Source: Deltaproteobacteria bacterium UBA5799 (lineage in GTDB: Bacteria; Desulfobacterota; GWC2-55-46). Taken from it: a stretch of DNA of 32,973 nt. A program made the position numbers and the translations under genes. Numbering within the stretch: position 1 is the stretch's first letter; the number at the start of each line of letters is the position of its first letter. Where the stretch lies: contig DIDN01000037.1 in NCBI GenBank assembly GCA_002418185.1, positions 7,311 through 40,283 on the forward strand, read 5' to 3'. Shown here in pieces: positions 7,806 to 18,364 of this stretch. A model generated the notes under the pieces. That model was not told the DNA's origin. It was given only the letters and a program-made list of their open reading frames with translations, and made no database searches.

Positions 7806-8849
7806 TCATTCCTTTTCAGCCTTGTCGGCCTCGAGCCCGGCTATCCTTTTCTCGAGCTCCGAGATCTTCTTCCTGAGTTCCGGAAGCCTGGAGTACAGGT
7901 TCTGGGCCCTGAGCCATTCCGTGTGCGGAATGGCAGGGTAGCCGGTATATACGCTCCGGGGAGGGACGTCCTGGGCAACGCCTGACCTGGCGCCTATACC
8001 CGTATCGTCTCCTATCGATATGTGCCCGTTCACCCCGGACTGGCCCCCTATCTGCACGCGGCTCCCCACCCTGGAGGAGCCTGCGATTCCGGCCTGGGCG
8101 ACGATGATCGTGTCCTCGCCTACCCTGACGTTATGGGCTACCTGGACGAGGTTGTCTATCTTCGTCCCCCTCCCTATCACGGTCTCCCCCATGGTGGCCC
8201 TGTCAATGGCGACGCACGCGCCTATCTCCACGTCGTCCCCTATCCTCACTATGCCTGTCTGGGGCATCTTGACGTACCTTGCCTTGTCCCTGGCATAGCC
8301 GAAGCCGTCGCTCCCGACGACCGAATTGCAGTGTATTATCACCCGCGCGCCTATTTTGCAGCCTTCCCTTATCGCGACACCGGGGTAGATAACGCAGTCC
8401 GGGCCTATCTCCGCCCCCTTGCCCACGTAAACGCCAGGGAAGAGCACGGTCCGGTCGCCGACTCTCGCCCCGTCCTCGACGACTGAGAACGCCTGGACCG
8501 AGACGGATGAGCCGAGCTTCGCGCCCGGATGGACCTCTGCACGCGGGTGCACGCCCGGCGCGGGCGCGGCCTGGGGCCTTAGGACCCCGAGTATCCTGGC
8601 AAAGGCGAGCTCAGGGTTCCCGGCAAGGATCAGGTTGAGCCCGTCCGGCGCCTCGCCCGCGTCCCTCACGACGACAGCGGAGGCGCGGGTCCTTGAAAGC
8701 AGGCCGGCGTGTTTCCTCCCGGACACGAAGGAGACGTCCCCGGGGCCCGCTTCCCCGAGGGGCGCGGCCCCGGTTATGAGCGCGTCCCCCCGGCCTTTTA
8801 TCTCGCCGCCGACCAGCTCCGCAAGCTCTGAAAGGCGCTTCCCAGCCAT
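7806..8849 (-). CDS. lpxD: UDP-3-O-acylglucosamine N-acyltransferase LpxD
   Basis: LpxD adds the N-linked hydroxyacyl chain to UDP-3-O-acylglucosamine, the third step of lipid A synthesis. The 347-residue protein has the usual order: a uridine-binding N-terminal domain (residues 1-100, with SFVSGRKH), a left-handed beta-helix of hexapeptide repeats (about 100-300) and a C-terminal helix (residues 315-347) rich in Lys and Glu. The catalytic histidine lies in DNLVQVAHNVRVG. IIHCNSVVGSDGFGYA is a further family marker. It starts 8 nt after ompH and ends 10 nt before fabZ, so it is clearly operonic. The second lipid A enzyme (LpxC) is not in the window. Confidence 0.95.
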   Translation of the reverse strand: MAGKRLSELAELVGGEIKGRGDALITGAAPLGEAGPGDVSFVSGRKHAGLLSRTRASAVVVRDAGEAPDGLNLILAGNPELAFARILGVLRPQAAPAPGVHPRAEVHPGAKLGSSVSVQAFSVVEDGARVGDRTVLFPGVYVGKGAEIGPDCVIYPGVAIREGCKIGARVIIHCNSVVGSDGFGYARDKARYVKMPQTGIVRIGDDVEIGACVAIDRATMGETVIGRGTKIDNLVQVAHNVRVGEDTIIVAQAGIAGSSRVGSRVQIGGQSGVNGHISIGDDTGIGARSGVAQDVPPRSVYTGYPAIPHTEWLRAQNLYSRLPELRKKISELEKRIAGLEADKAEKE

Positions 8850-8857
8850 ATCAAGCC

Positions 8858-9388
8858 CTATTTCCTGCCATTCCTTGAGTTATGCATCCTTATGACCTCG
8901 TCAGTTACGTCGAGGTCCTTCGGCGCGTAGAGCAAGCCGCCCACGGACCTTTCAAAGACGAAGGTCAGCCCGTTCTTCTTCGCGATCTCCTCGACGATAT
9001 CGCGGAGCTCGTCTATTATTTTCGCCTCAGTCTCCTGCTTCCTCTGGTTCAGCTCCTCGCCGTACTCCATGAACTTCTTCTGGAATTCCGCCGACCTGGC
9101 CCTGAACTCCTTTTCCTTGGAGTCCCTGGTGTCCTTGTTCCAGACCGCGCCCTTGGTGTCCAGCTCGTTTTTGAGCTTCTTGAGCGACTCCTGCTCCTTA
9201 TTGAGCTCTGATTCGAGCTTCTCGGCCTCGTTCTTAAGGTCGTCCTTTGCCTTCATGCCGGCCTCGCATTCGTTGAGGGCCCTCTGCAGGTCGGCATAGC
9301 CTATCTTCTGCTCGGCGGCCAGGGCCTGCCCGGATGCGAACAGCGCCAATGCGATTATAACCGCGCCTAAAACCTTTGTCATTCTCAT
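8858..9388 (-). CDS. ompH: OmpH/Skp-family periplasmic chaperone
   Basis: Skp/OmpH is a trimeric periplasmic chaperone that carries unfolded outer-membrane proteins to the BAM complex. The 176-residue product begins with a clear signal peptide (MRMTKVLGAVIIALALFASG, cleaved after ALA near residue 24). GYADLQRALNE, the conserved strand of the trimer core, follows. Residues 45-140 form a long charged coiled coil (KDDLKNEAEKLESELNKE and similar), the Skp tentacle. The C-terminus returns to the core with GLTFVFERS. It sits between bamA (24 nt) and lpxD (8 nt), the conserved context for this family. Confidence 0.93.
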   Translation of the reverse strand: MRMTKVLGAVIIALALFASGQALAAEQKIGYADLQRALNECEAGMKAKDDLKNEAEKLESELNKEQESLKKLKNELDTKGAVWNKDTRDSKEKEFRARSAEFQKKFMEYGEELNQRKQETEAKIIDELRDIVEEIAKKNGLTFVFERSVGGLLYAPKDLDVTDEVIRMHNSRNGRK

Positions 9389-9412
9389 TGTAGTCTCCTT
9401 TTTATATGCGGG

Positions 9413-12130
9413 TCAGAACATGGTCCCTATGGCGAAATCCCATTCCGACCCGCTCTCGCCCTCGTCGGGGTTGAGGTTGAATCCCAGCTCTATCCTTATG
9501 GGGCCGATGGGAGAGAACCACCTGAGGCCCGCTCCCACGGACGTCTTCAGGTCCCCCAGGTCTATGGAGTTCAGGTATGAGTTGCCAGCGTCGAAAAAGA
9601 CGAGCCCCCTTATGCTCCGCTCCGTGAAGAGCGGGAAAAGGTACTCGGCGTTGAAGACCAGCATGGACCTTCCGCCTATGAGGTCCCCGCTCGCGGCGTC
9701 CCTGGGGCTTATGGACCTCGTCTGGAAGCCCCTAATGGTGTTGATGCCGCCGAGGAAGTACCTCTCGTATACCGGCGGCTCCCTCCCGTCATAGCCCTGG
9801 ACGTGGCCTGCGGAGGCGTGGAGCGAAAGCACCGTGTCCCAGGGCATGGGGAAGAACTTGACCGCGTCCGCCTCGTACTTGACGTAATAGCTCGTGCCGC
9901 CGAGCGGGCCGCCGGCGAACTCGGTCGTGAGCGTCACCACAGAGCCCTCGGACGGGAAGAACGCGTCGTCCCTGGAATCCCTCCGGGCCTGCAGCCTTAT
10001 GCTGCTCTCGGTGCTCGTGCCCTCCTGCTCCTTTATGAGCGTGGACGCGGTTTCGGCGACGTCCGTTATGTGGACGTCCTCGAGCTTGTAGGTTATGTAG
10101 CCCCTCGTATACCTCCTCGTAAGCGGGAACCCGGCGCGCAGGTTGAAGCCTTCCTTCCTCAGGTCGAAATCAGGGTACTCCCTTTCCGTGTTGTAGATGT
10201 CGAACCCCGCGGAGATGGGCCTGTCGAAAAGCCACGGCTCGGTTATCCCGAAGACGTAGCGCGAGCTCGACGCGCTCACTGTGCCCGAGAGGTCGAGCTT
10301 GAGCCCGGTGCCCATGAAGTTCGACTGCGAAATGGACGCCGTGCCGATGAGCTTGTCGACCGAGCTGTAGCCGATGCCTAGCGAGATGGACCCGGTCGGC
10401 CTCTCGCTAACGGAGACGCCCAGGTTCAGCCTGTCGGCAGCGCTCCCCCTGGTCTCGGTCAGCTGCACGTCATCGAAATATCCGAGCCTCCGGAGGTTCC
10501 CCCGCGCCCTCTTGAGCTCTGTCGAGGAGTAGAGCTCGCCCTCCCCGACCGGGACCTCCCTCCTTATGACCTTGTCCCTGGTGCGCGTATTGCCGGTAAT
10601 CTCTATCTTCTCTATATAGACCAGCTCGTTTTTCGCGATGTCCAGGGTTATGTCTATCGTCCGGGCCTCCTGGTCGACCCTGGTCTCGGGCCTGACCTCC
10701 GCGTACGCGTAGCCCTTCTCGCCGTAGATATCTGCAACCGCCTCTATGCCACTGGCGAGCCTGCTCCTGCTGAAGACCTCGCCGGGGTCGAGGTCGAGCT
10801 TGTCGAGTATCTCTTCCCCGGGGACCAGGAGGTCGCCTTTTGCGTCCAGCTTCCCGATCCTGAACCGCTCGCCCTCCGAGACGGCGATGGTGATGTAGAA
10901 CCAGCGCTTGTCCTCGCTCAAGAGGACCCTTGAATCCAGTATGTCCGCGTTTATGTAGCCGTTGTCGAAATAGAGGTTCATTATGAGGGCCAGGTCGTTC
11001 TGGTAGATGAACTCGTTGAACTTGCCCGACTTCGTGAGGACGGTGAAAAAGCCCACCTCCTTGGTGTTCATGACCTTCCTGAGCCTGGAATCGCTAAAGG
11101 CCTCGTTCCCGATGACGGTTATTCTCTTGACCTTTACCTCCGGCCCCTCCTCTATCCTGAAGACCACCGTGGCGTCGGTGCCGTCGCTCTCGACCAGCGG
11201 CGTGACGGCTGCGAGGTAGTAGCCCTCCTCCTCGTAAAGCCTCTTTATCCGCTCGGCGTCCTCTGCGAGGAGCACCCTGTCGAGCACCCTGTTGGTGCGG
11301 AGCGTCACGGTCTCCTCAAGCTGCTCGATCTTTATCTCGTCGTTCCCGCGGTACTCAATCCGCCTTACGAACGGCAGCTCCTTCACTATGAAGGCGAGGA
11401 CCCTCCCGGAGGCCGTCTCCGAGAGGACGGCGGAGACGTCGTCGAAGTAGCCTGTAGAGTATATGGCCCTTATGTCCTCCCTTACGGTGTCGTGGGAAAA
11501 GGGCTCTCCCTCCCTGCTCTTCACCTTCTGGAGCACGGCTTCGGAGTCGACTCTCCTGTTCCCGGAGACGACTATACTGTCTATTGTGCCTTCCCTCTCT
11601 ACCGGCCTCTCCCGGAGCGCAGAGGTCATGGCCTCGGGCATCTCGGCCGCCTTGCCCCTTATCCGGCGAAGGAGCTCTGCATCCGATACCGAGCTCTCGA
11701 AATAAAAGGCCTTGGGAGCGCCGTCCTTGAGGTCAAGCACCCTCCAGTCCGCGCTCGATGTCCCGCCCACCCTTGTTACCGAGCCGAGCACTGCGAAATC
11801 AGCCCCCACCCTGGAGGCGATGTCGAGTGCGGCCTCCTCGCCGAAGCGGGTTATGCCTTCATCGAGCATGAGCCGCCTGGTCTCCTCGATGCCCACGACC
11901 TCTATCCCGGCGCTCCCGTCGAGCGTGGAGGCCAGGGCCTCCATCACGTTCCTCCTGAGCGCCGATATGTCCTCCTCGGCGTGCATCTCGAACGGGAGCA
12001 CAAGCACCCGCAAGCCCTCGGCAGAGGCCGCGGACGGCAGGAGGAGAAATAGCATCAATAAAAAACCGGAAAGGAAGGCCAGGGACCCCGTTCCGGCCCG
12101 GGCCGGCCCCGTTGATTTCCATAATGTCAT
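9413..12130 (-). CDS. bamA: Outer-membrane protein assembly factor BamA with an extra N-terminal TolB/CsgG-like domain
   Basis: BamA inserts beta-barrel proteins into the outer membrane. From ATG 12130 the protein is 905 residues. A signal peptide ends near SAASA (residue 37). An additional domain of about 140 residues follows (LRVLVLPFE near 40, VGADFAVLGSVTRVGG near 108-123), resembling the N-terminal fold of TolB/CsgG/FlgO proteins. I count five POTRA domains from about residue 182, beginning TIDSIVVSGNRRV. The barrel has the lid motif IRGF and ends in a C-terminal Phe (AIGTMF). Alternative starts are the ATG at 12190 and a TTG at 12226; the TTG has a good AGGA 7 nt upstream but would put about 50 residues before the hydrophobic core. 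Standard BamA is near 800 residues, so the excess is the N-terminal domain. Confidence 0.93.
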   Translation of the reverse strand: MTLWKSTGPARAGTGSLAFLSGFLLMLFLLLPSAASAEGLRVLVLPFEMHAEEDISALRRNVMEALASTLDGSAGIEVVGIEETRRLMLDEGITRFGEEAALDIASRVGADFAVLGSVTRVGGTSSADWRVLDLKDGAPKAFYFESSVSDAELLRRIRGKAAEMPEAMTSALRERPVEREGTIDSIVVSGNRRVDSEAVLQKVKSREGEPFSHDTVREDIRAIYSTGYFDDVSAVLSETASGRVLAFIVKELPFVRRIEYRGNDEIKIEQLEETVTLRTNRVLDRVLLAEDAERIKRLYEEEGYYLAAVTPLVESDGTDATVVFRIEEGPEVKVKRITVIGNEAFSDSRLRKVMNTKEVGFFTVLTKSGKFNEFIYQNDLALIMNLYFDNGYINADILDSRVLLSEDKRWFYITIAVSEGERFRIGKLDAKGDLLVPGEEILDKLDLDPGEVFSRSRLASGIEAVADIYGEKGYAYAEVRPETRVDQEARTIDITLDIAKNELVYIEKIEITGNTRTRDKVIRREVPVGEGELYSSTELKRARGNLRRLGYFDDVQLTETRGSAADRLNLGVSVSERPTGSISLGIGYSSVDKLIGTASISQSNFMGTGLKLDLSGTVSASSSRYVFGITEPWLFDRPISAGFDIYNTEREYPDFDLRKEGFNLRAGFPLTRRYTRGYITYKLEDVHITDVAETASTLIKEQEGTSTESSIRLQARRDSRDDAFFPSEGSVVTLTTEFAGGPLGGTSYYVKYEADAVKFFPMPWDTVLSLHASAGHVQGYDGREPPVYERYFLGGINTIRGFQTRSISPRDAASGDLIGGRSMLVFNAEYLFPLFTERSIRGLVFFDAGNSYLNSIDLGDLKTSVGAGLRWFSPIGPIRIELGFNLNPDEGESGSEWDFAIGTMF

Positions 12131-12241
12131 GCTTAGCGTGCCCCTGCTGCTCCTGAGGACTGCCGTACACGGAAGGCGCCTCGAATTCATTTTATGGCCC
12201 CGCATGGCGGGAATCCGTCTCTTCAACCCTGCTTCCTGCGG

Positions 12242-12916
12242 CTAATCCTCCAGCATCCTGCCGTCCACCATCTTGAGGCGCCTTCCGAGCCTGGAGGCGA
12301 GCCCCTCGTTATGCGTCACTATGACCATGGCCGTCCCCATGGTCCTGTTAAGCTCCAGAAGCAGGTTGAAGACCTCCTCGCCGGTCCTGGTGTCCAGGTT
12401 CCCGGTCGGCTCGTCCGCAAGGACGACCTCCGGAGACTGCACGAGGGCGCGCACTATCGCGGCCCTCTGCTGCTCGCCTCCGGAGAGCTCCCCGGGCTTG
12501 TGGTCGAGCCTTGAGGCGAGCCCCACCTCCGAAAGGAGCCTTTCGGCCCGTTCCCTCGCAATGACCGGAGCCTCGCCGCCTATGAGCGCCGGGAGCATGA
12601 CGTTCTCGAGCGCCGTGAACTCCGGCAGCAGGTGGTGGAACTGGAAGACGAAACCCATGTGCCTGTTGCGGAAGGCCGCAAGCCTCTTGTCGTCGCACCT
12701 GAATACCGGCTCGCCCCTGAAGGACACCTCCCCCGAGGTCGGCCTGTCGAGGGCGCCGAGTATATTGAGGAGCGTGGATTTCCCGGCGCCCGATGCGCCC
12801 ACAACGGCGATGGTCTCGCCCTTTGCTATCGAAAGGTCGATGCCCTTCAGGACCTCGACCCTCTTGCCCGAATCCCCGTAGGTCTTCGTGAGCCCAGTTG
12901 CCCGTATCAGTTCCAT
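12242..12916 (-). CDS. lolD: Lipoprotein-releasing ABC transporter ATPase LolD
   Basis: LolD powers release of outer-membrane lipoproteins from the inner membrane to the LolA chaperone. The 224-residue ATPase has Walker A GASGAGKST near residue 39, the Q-loop in FVFQFHHLLPEFTALENV (the LLPEFTALENV stretch is typical of LolD), signature LSGGEQQR, Walker B VVLADEPTGNLD and the H-loop VTHNEG. It lies 40 nt after the LolC-type permease and just before bamA. The cluster with bamA and lipid A genes supports LolD over a MacB- or FtsE-type ATPase. Confidence 0.93.
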   Translation of the reverse strand: MELIRATGLTKTYGDSGKRVEVLKGIDLSIAKGETIAVVGASGAGKSTLLNILGALDRPTSGEVSFRGEPVFRCDDKRLAAFRNRHMGFVFQFHHLLPEFTALENVMLPALIGGEAPVIARERAERLLSEVGLASRLDHKPGELSGGEQQRAAIVRALVQSPEVVLADEPTGNLDTRTGEEVFNLLLELNRTMGTAMVIVTHNEGLASRLGRRLKMVDGRMLED

Positions 12917-12956
12917 GATGCCACCTGAGCGGAAAAGGCCATGCGGCCCGACCCGC

Positions 12957-14216
12957 TCATTCGTACCTCAGCCCCTCGACGGGGTCGAACCGGGACGCCT
13001 GCCACGAGGGGTATAGCGTGGCGAGAAAGCTTATGCCAATGGAGATGGCGACTATGGCCGCCACCACCAGCGGCTCGACCTTCGACGGGAAGGTGTCTAT
13101 GTAATATACGGACGGCGGGAGCACCTGGAACTGGAATACCCTCTCTACGAACTGTATGAGCTTTTCGAGGTTGAGCGCCGCAGCGACCCCCAGGGCCGTG
13201 CCGATCGCCGTGCCGGTGACCCCTATTATTATGCCCTCCACCATGAATATCCGCATGATGCCGCCGGAGGTGGCGCCGAGGCTCTTGAGTATCGCTATGT
13301 CCTTGCCCTTCTCCATGACGACCATTATGAGCGTGCTTATGATGTTCATGGCCGCGACCAGTATGATGAGCGTGAGTATTATGAACATGGCCGCCTTCTC
13401 GAGCTTCAATGCCGAGAAGAGGTTCCTGTTCATCTCCATCCAGGTGCGCGTCCAGTACGGGCCGCGCAGCTCCATCATTATGAGGTCGGCTATCTCCTCC
13501 GCCTTGTAGATGTCCCTTATCTTGACCTCCACGCCGGAGACCGCGTCGCCCATCCTGAAAAAGCTCTGGGCGTTCTCGATGGATATAAAGGCCAGCGACG
13601 AGTCGTACTCGTACATGCCGAGCTCGAAAACGCCGGCCACCCTGAAGGAGGCCATCCTTGGCACCGGCCCGGCAGGGGTCATTGTGCCCATCGGGGAGAT
13701 GACGCTTATATCGTCTCCCACCGAGACGCCGAGGTTCCTTGCAAGCTCCCTGCCGATTAGTATGCCCGGAGAGCCGGGGCCTTCGCCGAGGGCCGGCCTC
13801 AGGCCCTCCATCGAGCCCTCTTTCACCTTGTCCGGCAGGACCGCGACTTCGCCGATCGTCTCGGGCTCGAGGCCCCTTATTACCGCGCCGACGACCCCTC
13901 CGGGCGCCGAAATCATGGCCTGGTTGTAGGTAAAGGGCGTTGCGCCGACTACGCCGCCCACCCCGCGCACCTTTTCCGCGACCTCCGCGTACCCCTCCAT
14001 AGGCGAGCCGAGCTCGGTCACTACCACGTTGGCGTTGATGCCCAGTATCTTCTCCCTCAGGTCCTCCTCGAAGCCGGTCATTACCGAGAGGACTATGATG
14101 AGGGCCGTCACGCCGACGGTTATGCCCGCTATGGAGATGAAGGTTATGACCGAAATAAAGGTCTGTTTCCTCTTGGCCTTGAGGTAACGGAGACCTATGA
14201 AAAGCTCATATGACAT
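12957..14216 (-). CDS. lolC: Lipoprotein-releasing ABC transporter permease LolC/LolE family
   Basis: This is the membrane subunit that extracts lipoproteins from the inner membrane with LolD. The 419-residue protein has the LolC/E start (YELFIGLRYLKAKRKQTFIS), one membrane segment at about 25-48, a large periplasmic domain (about 50-265) and three C-terminal membrane segments in the FtsX domain (ILVAAMNIISTLIMVVMEKG near 285, then two more). It ends RFDPVEGLRYE, common to the family. Only one permease gene is present, so the transporter is probably a homodimeric LolCE/LolF-like type. A short CCGGG/CCCGG dyad at 14237-14253 lies in the 70-bp gap between lysS and this gene. Confidence 0.93.
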   Translation of the reverse strand: MSYELFIGLRYLKAKRKQTFISVITFISIAGITVGVTALIIVLSVMTGFEEDLREKILGINANVVVTELGSPMEGYAEVAEKVRGVGGVVGATPFTYNQAMISAPGGVVGAVIRGLEPETIGEVAVLPDKVKEGSMEGLRPALGEGPGSPGILIGRELARNLGVSVGDDISVISPMGTMTPAGPVPRMASFRVAGVFELGMYEYDSSLAFISIENAQSFFRMGDAVSGVEVKIRDIYKAEEIADLIMMELRGPYWTRTWMEMNRNLFSALKLEKAAMFIILTLIILVAAMNIISTLIMVVMEKGKDIAILKSLGATSGGIMRIFMVEGIIIGVTGTAIGTALGVAAALNLEKLIQFVERVFQFQVLPPSVYYIDTFPSKVEPLVVAAIVAISIGISFLATLYPSWQASRFDPVEGLRYE

Positions 14217-14286
14217 TCGTGTTCCGTCTCTTCCGGGATGTTAACCCGGGAGCATTAAAAATTATATTAAAAAGCGTTAAAAAGGC

Positions 14287-15774
<1,488 letters not shown>

Positions 15775-15879
15775 CTCAAAAAAGGATTGCGGACGCGCCC
15801 TAAGGGAACGACCACCGGTAAAAAAATCAACCGAAAGGCGGACTTCCCCGTTCAGGACAGGCCTGAAGATTAATGATAA

Positions 15880-15908
15880 AAGTTATCTCATTTAAAGGTT
15901 TGAGTCAA
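15880..15908 (-). promoter_or_regulatory. Possible promoter of lysS and the envelope block
   Basis: On the minus strand TTGACT (15908-15903) is followed after 17 nt by TAACTT (15885-15880). The -35 box is strong and the -10 box weak. It would give a leader of about 100 nt that contains a TTCAGG/CCTGAA hairpin and a run of seven T. I found no T-box motif in this leader. The 227-bp gap between ald and lysS otherwise holds no gene I can support. Confidence 0.35.
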
Positions 15909-16001
15909 GGTAAAACCACGGATTTTCAGGCGGTTATTGCTGAAAGGGGGCGGACATCGCACGTTTACTGCGACGACCGGACGAAGCCCGACATCGGCGC
16001 T

Positions 16002-17105
16002 TCAGGCCACCTCTTCATAAGGCCTTCCGAGCGATACGGCCACGTTCCGGTGCACGACCTTTCCGTCGAGCACATTGGCGCCGCGCTTAAGGGGTCCTGA
16101 AGAGGCCAGGGCCTTTTTGACACCCTGGCCGGACAGGGCCAGCACATAGGGAAGCGTAGCGTTCGTCAGGGCGAAGGTCGAGGTCCTCGGGACCGCCCCC
16201 GGCATATTGGCGACCCCGTAATGGAGCACCCCCTCCACCACATATACCGGGTCGGAATGGGTGGTAGGCCTTATGGACTCTACGCAGCCGCCCTGGTCGA
16301 CAGAGACGTCGACTATGACAGAGCCCCTTTTCATAAGCCGGAGCATGTCCCTTGTCACGAGCCTCGGCGTCCTCGATCCGGGTATATGGACAGCGCCCAC
16401 GAGGAGGTCTGTGCGCACGAGGCGCGCCTCGATATTGTGGGAGTTGGAATGAAGGGTCTCGACTTTCACGCCGAAGAGGTCGTCAAGATATCTCAGGCGC
16501 GCCGCGTTGGTATCCAGGACGGTCACTCGCGCCCCCAGGCCCACCGCCATCTTCGCGGCGTTCACGCCAGCTACCCCGCCCCCTATTATCGTGACCGCCC
16601 CGGCCTCGACGCCTGGGACCCCGCTCAAGAGTACGCCCCTCCCGCCCCGCGGCTTAAGGAGATACTGCGCGCCTTCCAGGACCGCGAGCCTTCCCGCCAC
16701 TTCGCTCATGGGCCCCAGCACCGGGAGCGTGCCGTCCGGAAGCTCTATCGTCTCGTAGGCGATGGCTGCAACGCCCTTTTCCAAGAGCTCCTCGGCAAGG
16801 CGCAGGTCAGCGGCGAGGTGGAAGAAGGTGAATACGGCAAGGCCGGGCCTGAGATACGCATACTCCTCAGGCCTCGGCTCCTTGACCTTGACCATAAGCT
16901 CCGAGCGCGTCCAGGCTTCCGAGGCGGACTGCACCACCTCGGCGCCTGCGGCCATGTATTCCTCGTCGCTTATGAAGCTGCCGAGCCCGGCCCCTTTTTC
17001 CACCAGGACCGTGTGTCCGGCCTCCCTGAGTGCCCTTGCGCCAGAGGGCACAAGCCCCACCCGGAACTCGTTGTCCTTAATTTCCCTGGGTACTCCGACA
17101 ATCAT
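16002..17105 (-). CDS. ald: Alanine dehydrogenase
   Basis: Ald interconverts L-alanine and pyruvate plus ammonia with NAD. The 367-residue length equals the family's usual 370. It starts MIVGVPREIKDNEFRVGLVP. It has the substrate-site Lys in LMVKVKEP near residue 75, the catalytic His in TFFHLAAD near residue 96, and the NAD-binding GGGVAGVNAAKMAVGLGA near 174. DVSVDQGGC and the C-terminal NVAVSLG are further markers. The start ATG at 17105 is preceded by GGTAGGCAGGG. It lies 89 nt downstream of the AcuC-like gene and 227 nt before lysS. It may be transcribed with the former or from its own weak promoter. Confidence 0.95.
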   Translation of the reverse strand: MIVGVPREIKDNEFRVGLVPSGARALREAGHTVLVEKGAGLGSFISDEEYMAAGAEVVQSASEAWTRSELMVKVKEPRPEEYAYLRPGLAVFTFFHLAADLRLAEELLEKGVAAIAYETIELPDGTLPVLGPMSEVAGRLAVLEGAQYLLKPRGGRGVLLSGVPGVEAGAVTIIGGGVAGVNAAKMAVGLGARVTVLDTNAARLRYLDDLFGVKVETLHSNSHNIEARLVRTDLLVGAVHIPGSRTPRLVTRDMLRLMKRGSVIVDVSVDQGGCVESIRPTTHSDPVYVVEGVLHYGVANMPGAVPRTSTFALTNATLPYVLALSGQGVKKALASSGPLKRGANVLDGKVVHRNVAVSLGRPYEEVA

Positions 17106-17158
17106 CCCTGCCTACCGAAAGACCTTGATTTTCAATAACTTGGAAGGACCCCAAGGAC

Positions 17159-17187
17159 AGGCTACCAGTTTTGGGCCGGGTAGTCAA
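17159..17187 (-). promoter_or_regulatory. Weak promoter candidate for ald
   Basis: On the minus strand TTGACT (17187-17182), 17 nt, then TAGCCT (17164-17159) lie in the gap before ald, just after the stop of the deacetylase gene. The -10 box matches in only three positions, so this is tentative. Confidence 0.25.
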
Positions 17188-17194
17188 GGACGAC

Positions 17195-18364
17195 TCAGAC
17201 CTGCTTTTCCCTGGTTTCCCTCATGAGAGGGAAGACGGTGTGCTTCAAGTAATAGAGGTCGGCCTCAACGGTCTTCATCTCCTCGTCCCTGAGCGAGAAG
17301 GGGGTTATGGGGGTGTCCCGCAGATAGGCGCTCCGGAAGATGTCGCCGTTCCTCTTCAGGAAGTCATGCGGGATGACGTCCCTGGCGCCAAGCCCGTTCA
17401 TTATGCCCCACGCCAGCGTCCACGCCCTCGCGACGTTCGAGAGGTCGTAGCCGCCTCCGCCCAGGGCGACCCAGGGGAGCCTGAAGGAACGGAACCGCTC
17501 GACCATCTTCTCGAAGCTGTTGGTCGTAAGGCTCAGATGCGTGAGCGGGTCTGTCTCAAAGGAGTCCACCCCGAGCTGGGTGACCAGCACGTCAGGCTGG
17601 AACTCCTCTACGAACGGCGGGACCACCTCCTCGAACACCTTGAGGAAAAGCTCGTCGCCGGTCGAGGGAGGAAGCGGCATATTGATGGAAAAGCCCCTGC
17701 CGCTGCCCACCCCTATGTCCGTAACGAACCCGGTGCCCGGAAAGAGCCATTGGCCGCTCTCATGCAGCGACACGGTGAGCACCCTGTCCGTGTCGTAGAA
17801 GGCGTACTCGACCCCGTCGCCGTGGTGGGCGTCCACGTCAACATAGGCCACTCGCTTTCCGAGGTTTACGAGGTATTTTATGGCCACCGCTGCGTCGTTT
17901 ATGTAGCAGAACCCCGAGGCCCTGTTCGGCATGGCGTGGTGGAGCCCGCCTGCGATGTTGAACGCGGCCTCGGCCTTGCCCTCTGCCACCAGCTCCGCGG
18001 CCTGGATAGAGGCGCCGGCAGAGAGGGCGGACCACTCGTACATGCCGTTGAAGACCGGGTTGTCCGCGAACCCCAGGCCGTGGAGCGACCCGCCCACCGG
18101 GATTATCCCGGTATTCGCCTCCCTGAGGACCCTCACGTAATCCGGGGTATGGAAAAGAAGGAGCTCCGAGTCGCTTGCCGGTGCGGCTTCGACGACGCAC
18201 GACGAGTTGAGGCCCAAAAGGCCCATCTCTCTAATCAGCTCATAGGTGAGGCGGAGCCTCACCGGCTTCATGGGATGGTCTATGCCGTAGTAAAAGGAGC
18301 CGAACCTGTCGGAGTAAACGAAGGCGGCCCTGGACCTTGTGCCCCTTGACCGTTGCCTACTCAT
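17195..18364 (-). CDS. acuC: Histone-deacetylase-superfamily protein, AcuC-like
   Basis: This is a zinc-dependent deacetylase of the arginase/HDAC fold. AcuC in Bacillus is linked to acetyl-CoA synthetase regulation; related enzymes deacetylate polyamines. The 389-residue protein has the twin histidines (AGGLHHAM near residue 140), the metal-binding DVDAHHGDGVE near 174-184, the second metal aspartate in QLGVDSFETDPLTHL, and GGGGYD with the catalytic Tyr near 301. All key residues are present. Its ATG overlaps the end of the efflux permease gene by 8 nt, so it is the last gene of the MacAB-TolC-like operon. That placement is unusual and hints at a substrate that is both deacetylated and exported, or simply at co-regulation. 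Confidence 0.88.
   Translation of the reverse strand: MSRQRSRGTRSRAAFVYSDRFGSFYYGIDHPMKPVRLRLTYELIREMGLLGLNSSCVVEAAPASDSELLLFHTPDYVRVLREANTGIIPVGGSLHGLGFADNPVFNGMYEWSALSAGASIQAAELVAEGKAEAAFNIAGGLHHAMPNRASGFCYINDAAVAIKYLVNLGKRVAYVDVDAHHGDGVEYAFYDTDRVLTVSLHESGQWLFPGTGFVTDIGVGSGRGFSINMPLPPSTGDELFLKVFEEVVPPFVEEFQPDVLVTQLGVDSFETDPLTHLSLTTNSFEKMVERFRSFRLPWVALGGGGYDLSNVARAWTLAWGIMNGLGARDVIPHDFLKRNGDIFRSAYLRDTPITPFSLRDEEMKTVEADLYYLKHTVFPLMRETREKQV

Noticed and set aside
15775..16001. T-box-like leader before lysS (GGTGGTCGTTCC followed later by a T run)
   Set aside because: The conserved TGGNACCGCG core is not present and no specifier structure could be drawn.
17171..18349. 392-codon open frame on the plus strand opposite the AcuC-like gene
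   Set aside because: Mirror frame of an intact enzyme with all catalytic residues; no motif of its own.
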